Source: Candidatus Didemnitutus sp.
GTDB taxonomy: Bacteria; Verrucomicrobiota; Verrucomicrobiia; Opitutales; Opitutaceae
Direction: 5' to 3'
Assembly: GCA_019634575.1 (NCBI GenBank)
Contig: JAHCAY010000001.1
Location: 372,001-436,000, forward strand
Length of the DNA stretch: 64,000 nucleotides
The translations under genes were made by a program, and so were the position numbers. Shown here piece after piece: positions 63,590 to 64,000 of the stretch. The notes under the pieces are model-generated. The model saw nothing but the letters and a program-made list of their open reading frames with translations, searched no databases and was not told where the DNA came from. Each line of letters starts with the position of its first letter. Position 1 is the stretch's first letter.

Positions 63590-64000
63590 TGTTCCGCCGC
63601 GAACTGCCCGCCCGCACCACGCTGCTCGCCGCCACGCTCGGTGCCGGTGCGCTGCTGCTCGCGATCTTCGGGACCTTGCTGCTCTATTTCCGCGACGGCC
63701 TGCATCGCGAGGTCCGCCGCACCGTCATCAACCGCGACACCGCCGTCCTGTCGCCCGTCACGCGACAGCAGATCGCCGCCGCCAGCAAGCGCGCCGCCCC
63801 GCGCGCGCTGCGCGCCCCGGAGCTGCTCGATGCCGTCCTCCCCGCCGCGCAACAGGACGGCATGCTCGCCGTCGCCGTGTTCAACGAGCAAGGCGACCTG
63901 CTGCGCGCCGTGCCCGACTCGCTGCTCTTCGCCGAACTCGCGACGACCGACTACGTCACGCTCCTCGGCAACGCGCCGATCAGCCGCTACCACCCGGAAT
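63589..64000 (+). CDS. N-terminus of a membrane sensor-like protein (3' end outside window)
   Basis: An open frame from ATG 63589 runs to the window end (137 residues). It has a basic N-terminus, one membrane helix (LLAATLGAGALLLAIFGTLL) and the start of a periplasmic domain with FNEQGDLLRAVPDSL. This is the layout of a sensor histidine kinase, and the nearby sigma54 response regulator lacks a kinase gene, so it could be its partner. The kinase part is not seen. Confidence 0.6.
   Translation, partial: MFRRELPARTTLLAATLGAGALLLAIFGTLLLYFRDGLHREVRRTVINRDTAVLSPVTRQQIAAASKRAAPRALRAPELLDAVLPAAQQDGMLAVAVFNEQGDLLRAVPDSLLFAELATTDYVTLLGNAPISRYHPE

Overview
The window is high-GC, gene-dense bacterial chromosome and most probably comes from a member of Verrucomicrobiota, likely Opitutaceae-like. 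This assignment is inferred from gene content: a Verru_Chthon-type pseudopilin operon, a PEP-CTERM protein, an OmpW-like/sigma54 regulatory locus, and several families of short palindromic repeats between genes. No rRNA, prophage, plasmid or CRISPR array is visible. Three tRNA genes (Ala-GGC, Met-CAT, Glu-CTC), all on the minus strand, encode their own CCA ends.

Left part (1-9.3 kb): a truncated MATE transporter, a REP-associated tyrosine transposase flanked by REP palindromes, holB and tmk, a TolQ/TolR/TonB-like envelope energy operon ending in a clean terminator, a site-2 protease, a sigma54-type response regulator and galE.

The centre of interest is 9.3-17.3 kb: a co-directional cluster of eight genes encoding a KAS II, an acyl carrier protein, two CrtI/RetSat-like FAD oxidoreductases, a FabZ-like dehydratase, a FabI-like enoyl reductase, an OleA-like KAS III and an OleB-like alpha/beta hydrolase. 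The last six are closely packed or overlapping except for repeat-filled gaps around the first oxidoreductase. It reads as a dedicated type II fatty-acid-like pathway making an unusual, probably polyunsaturated or rearranged, acyl or hydrocarbon product. It has no ketoreductase, OleC or OleD inside the window.

17.4-31.5 kb: a Zn/Cd-type P-type ATPase, a DinG-like helicase, a PP2C phosphatase, a TPR protein, a sugar nucleotidyltransferase, a GIY-YIG protein, tRNA-Met, a six-gene overlapping pseudopilin operon and acetyl-CoA synthetase. 31.5-47 kb: a short atypical Rho, a large uncharacterised protein, a secreted serine protease, an OB-HD exoribonuclease, a PEP-CTERM protein, a type IV pilus/type II secretion motor operon (PilB-like, PilT, PilB-like, PilC) and a second, long Rho with a glycine-rich disordered arm, then coaE. 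Two Rho paralogues 11 kb apart are unusual.

47-64 kb: an HD-domain protein, ComM/YifB, several membrane proteins, tRNA-Glu, ndk, photolyase, RNase R, an AT-richer small membrane protein, and a second sigma54 activator followed by two tandem OmpW-like paralogues, each with a TGGCAC-type -24/-12 match just upstream. A secreted coiled-coil protein and the start of a membrane sensor, cut by the window end, follow. The pilus motors and pseudopilins probably work together, and the activator, OmpW pair and sensor look like one signalling unit.
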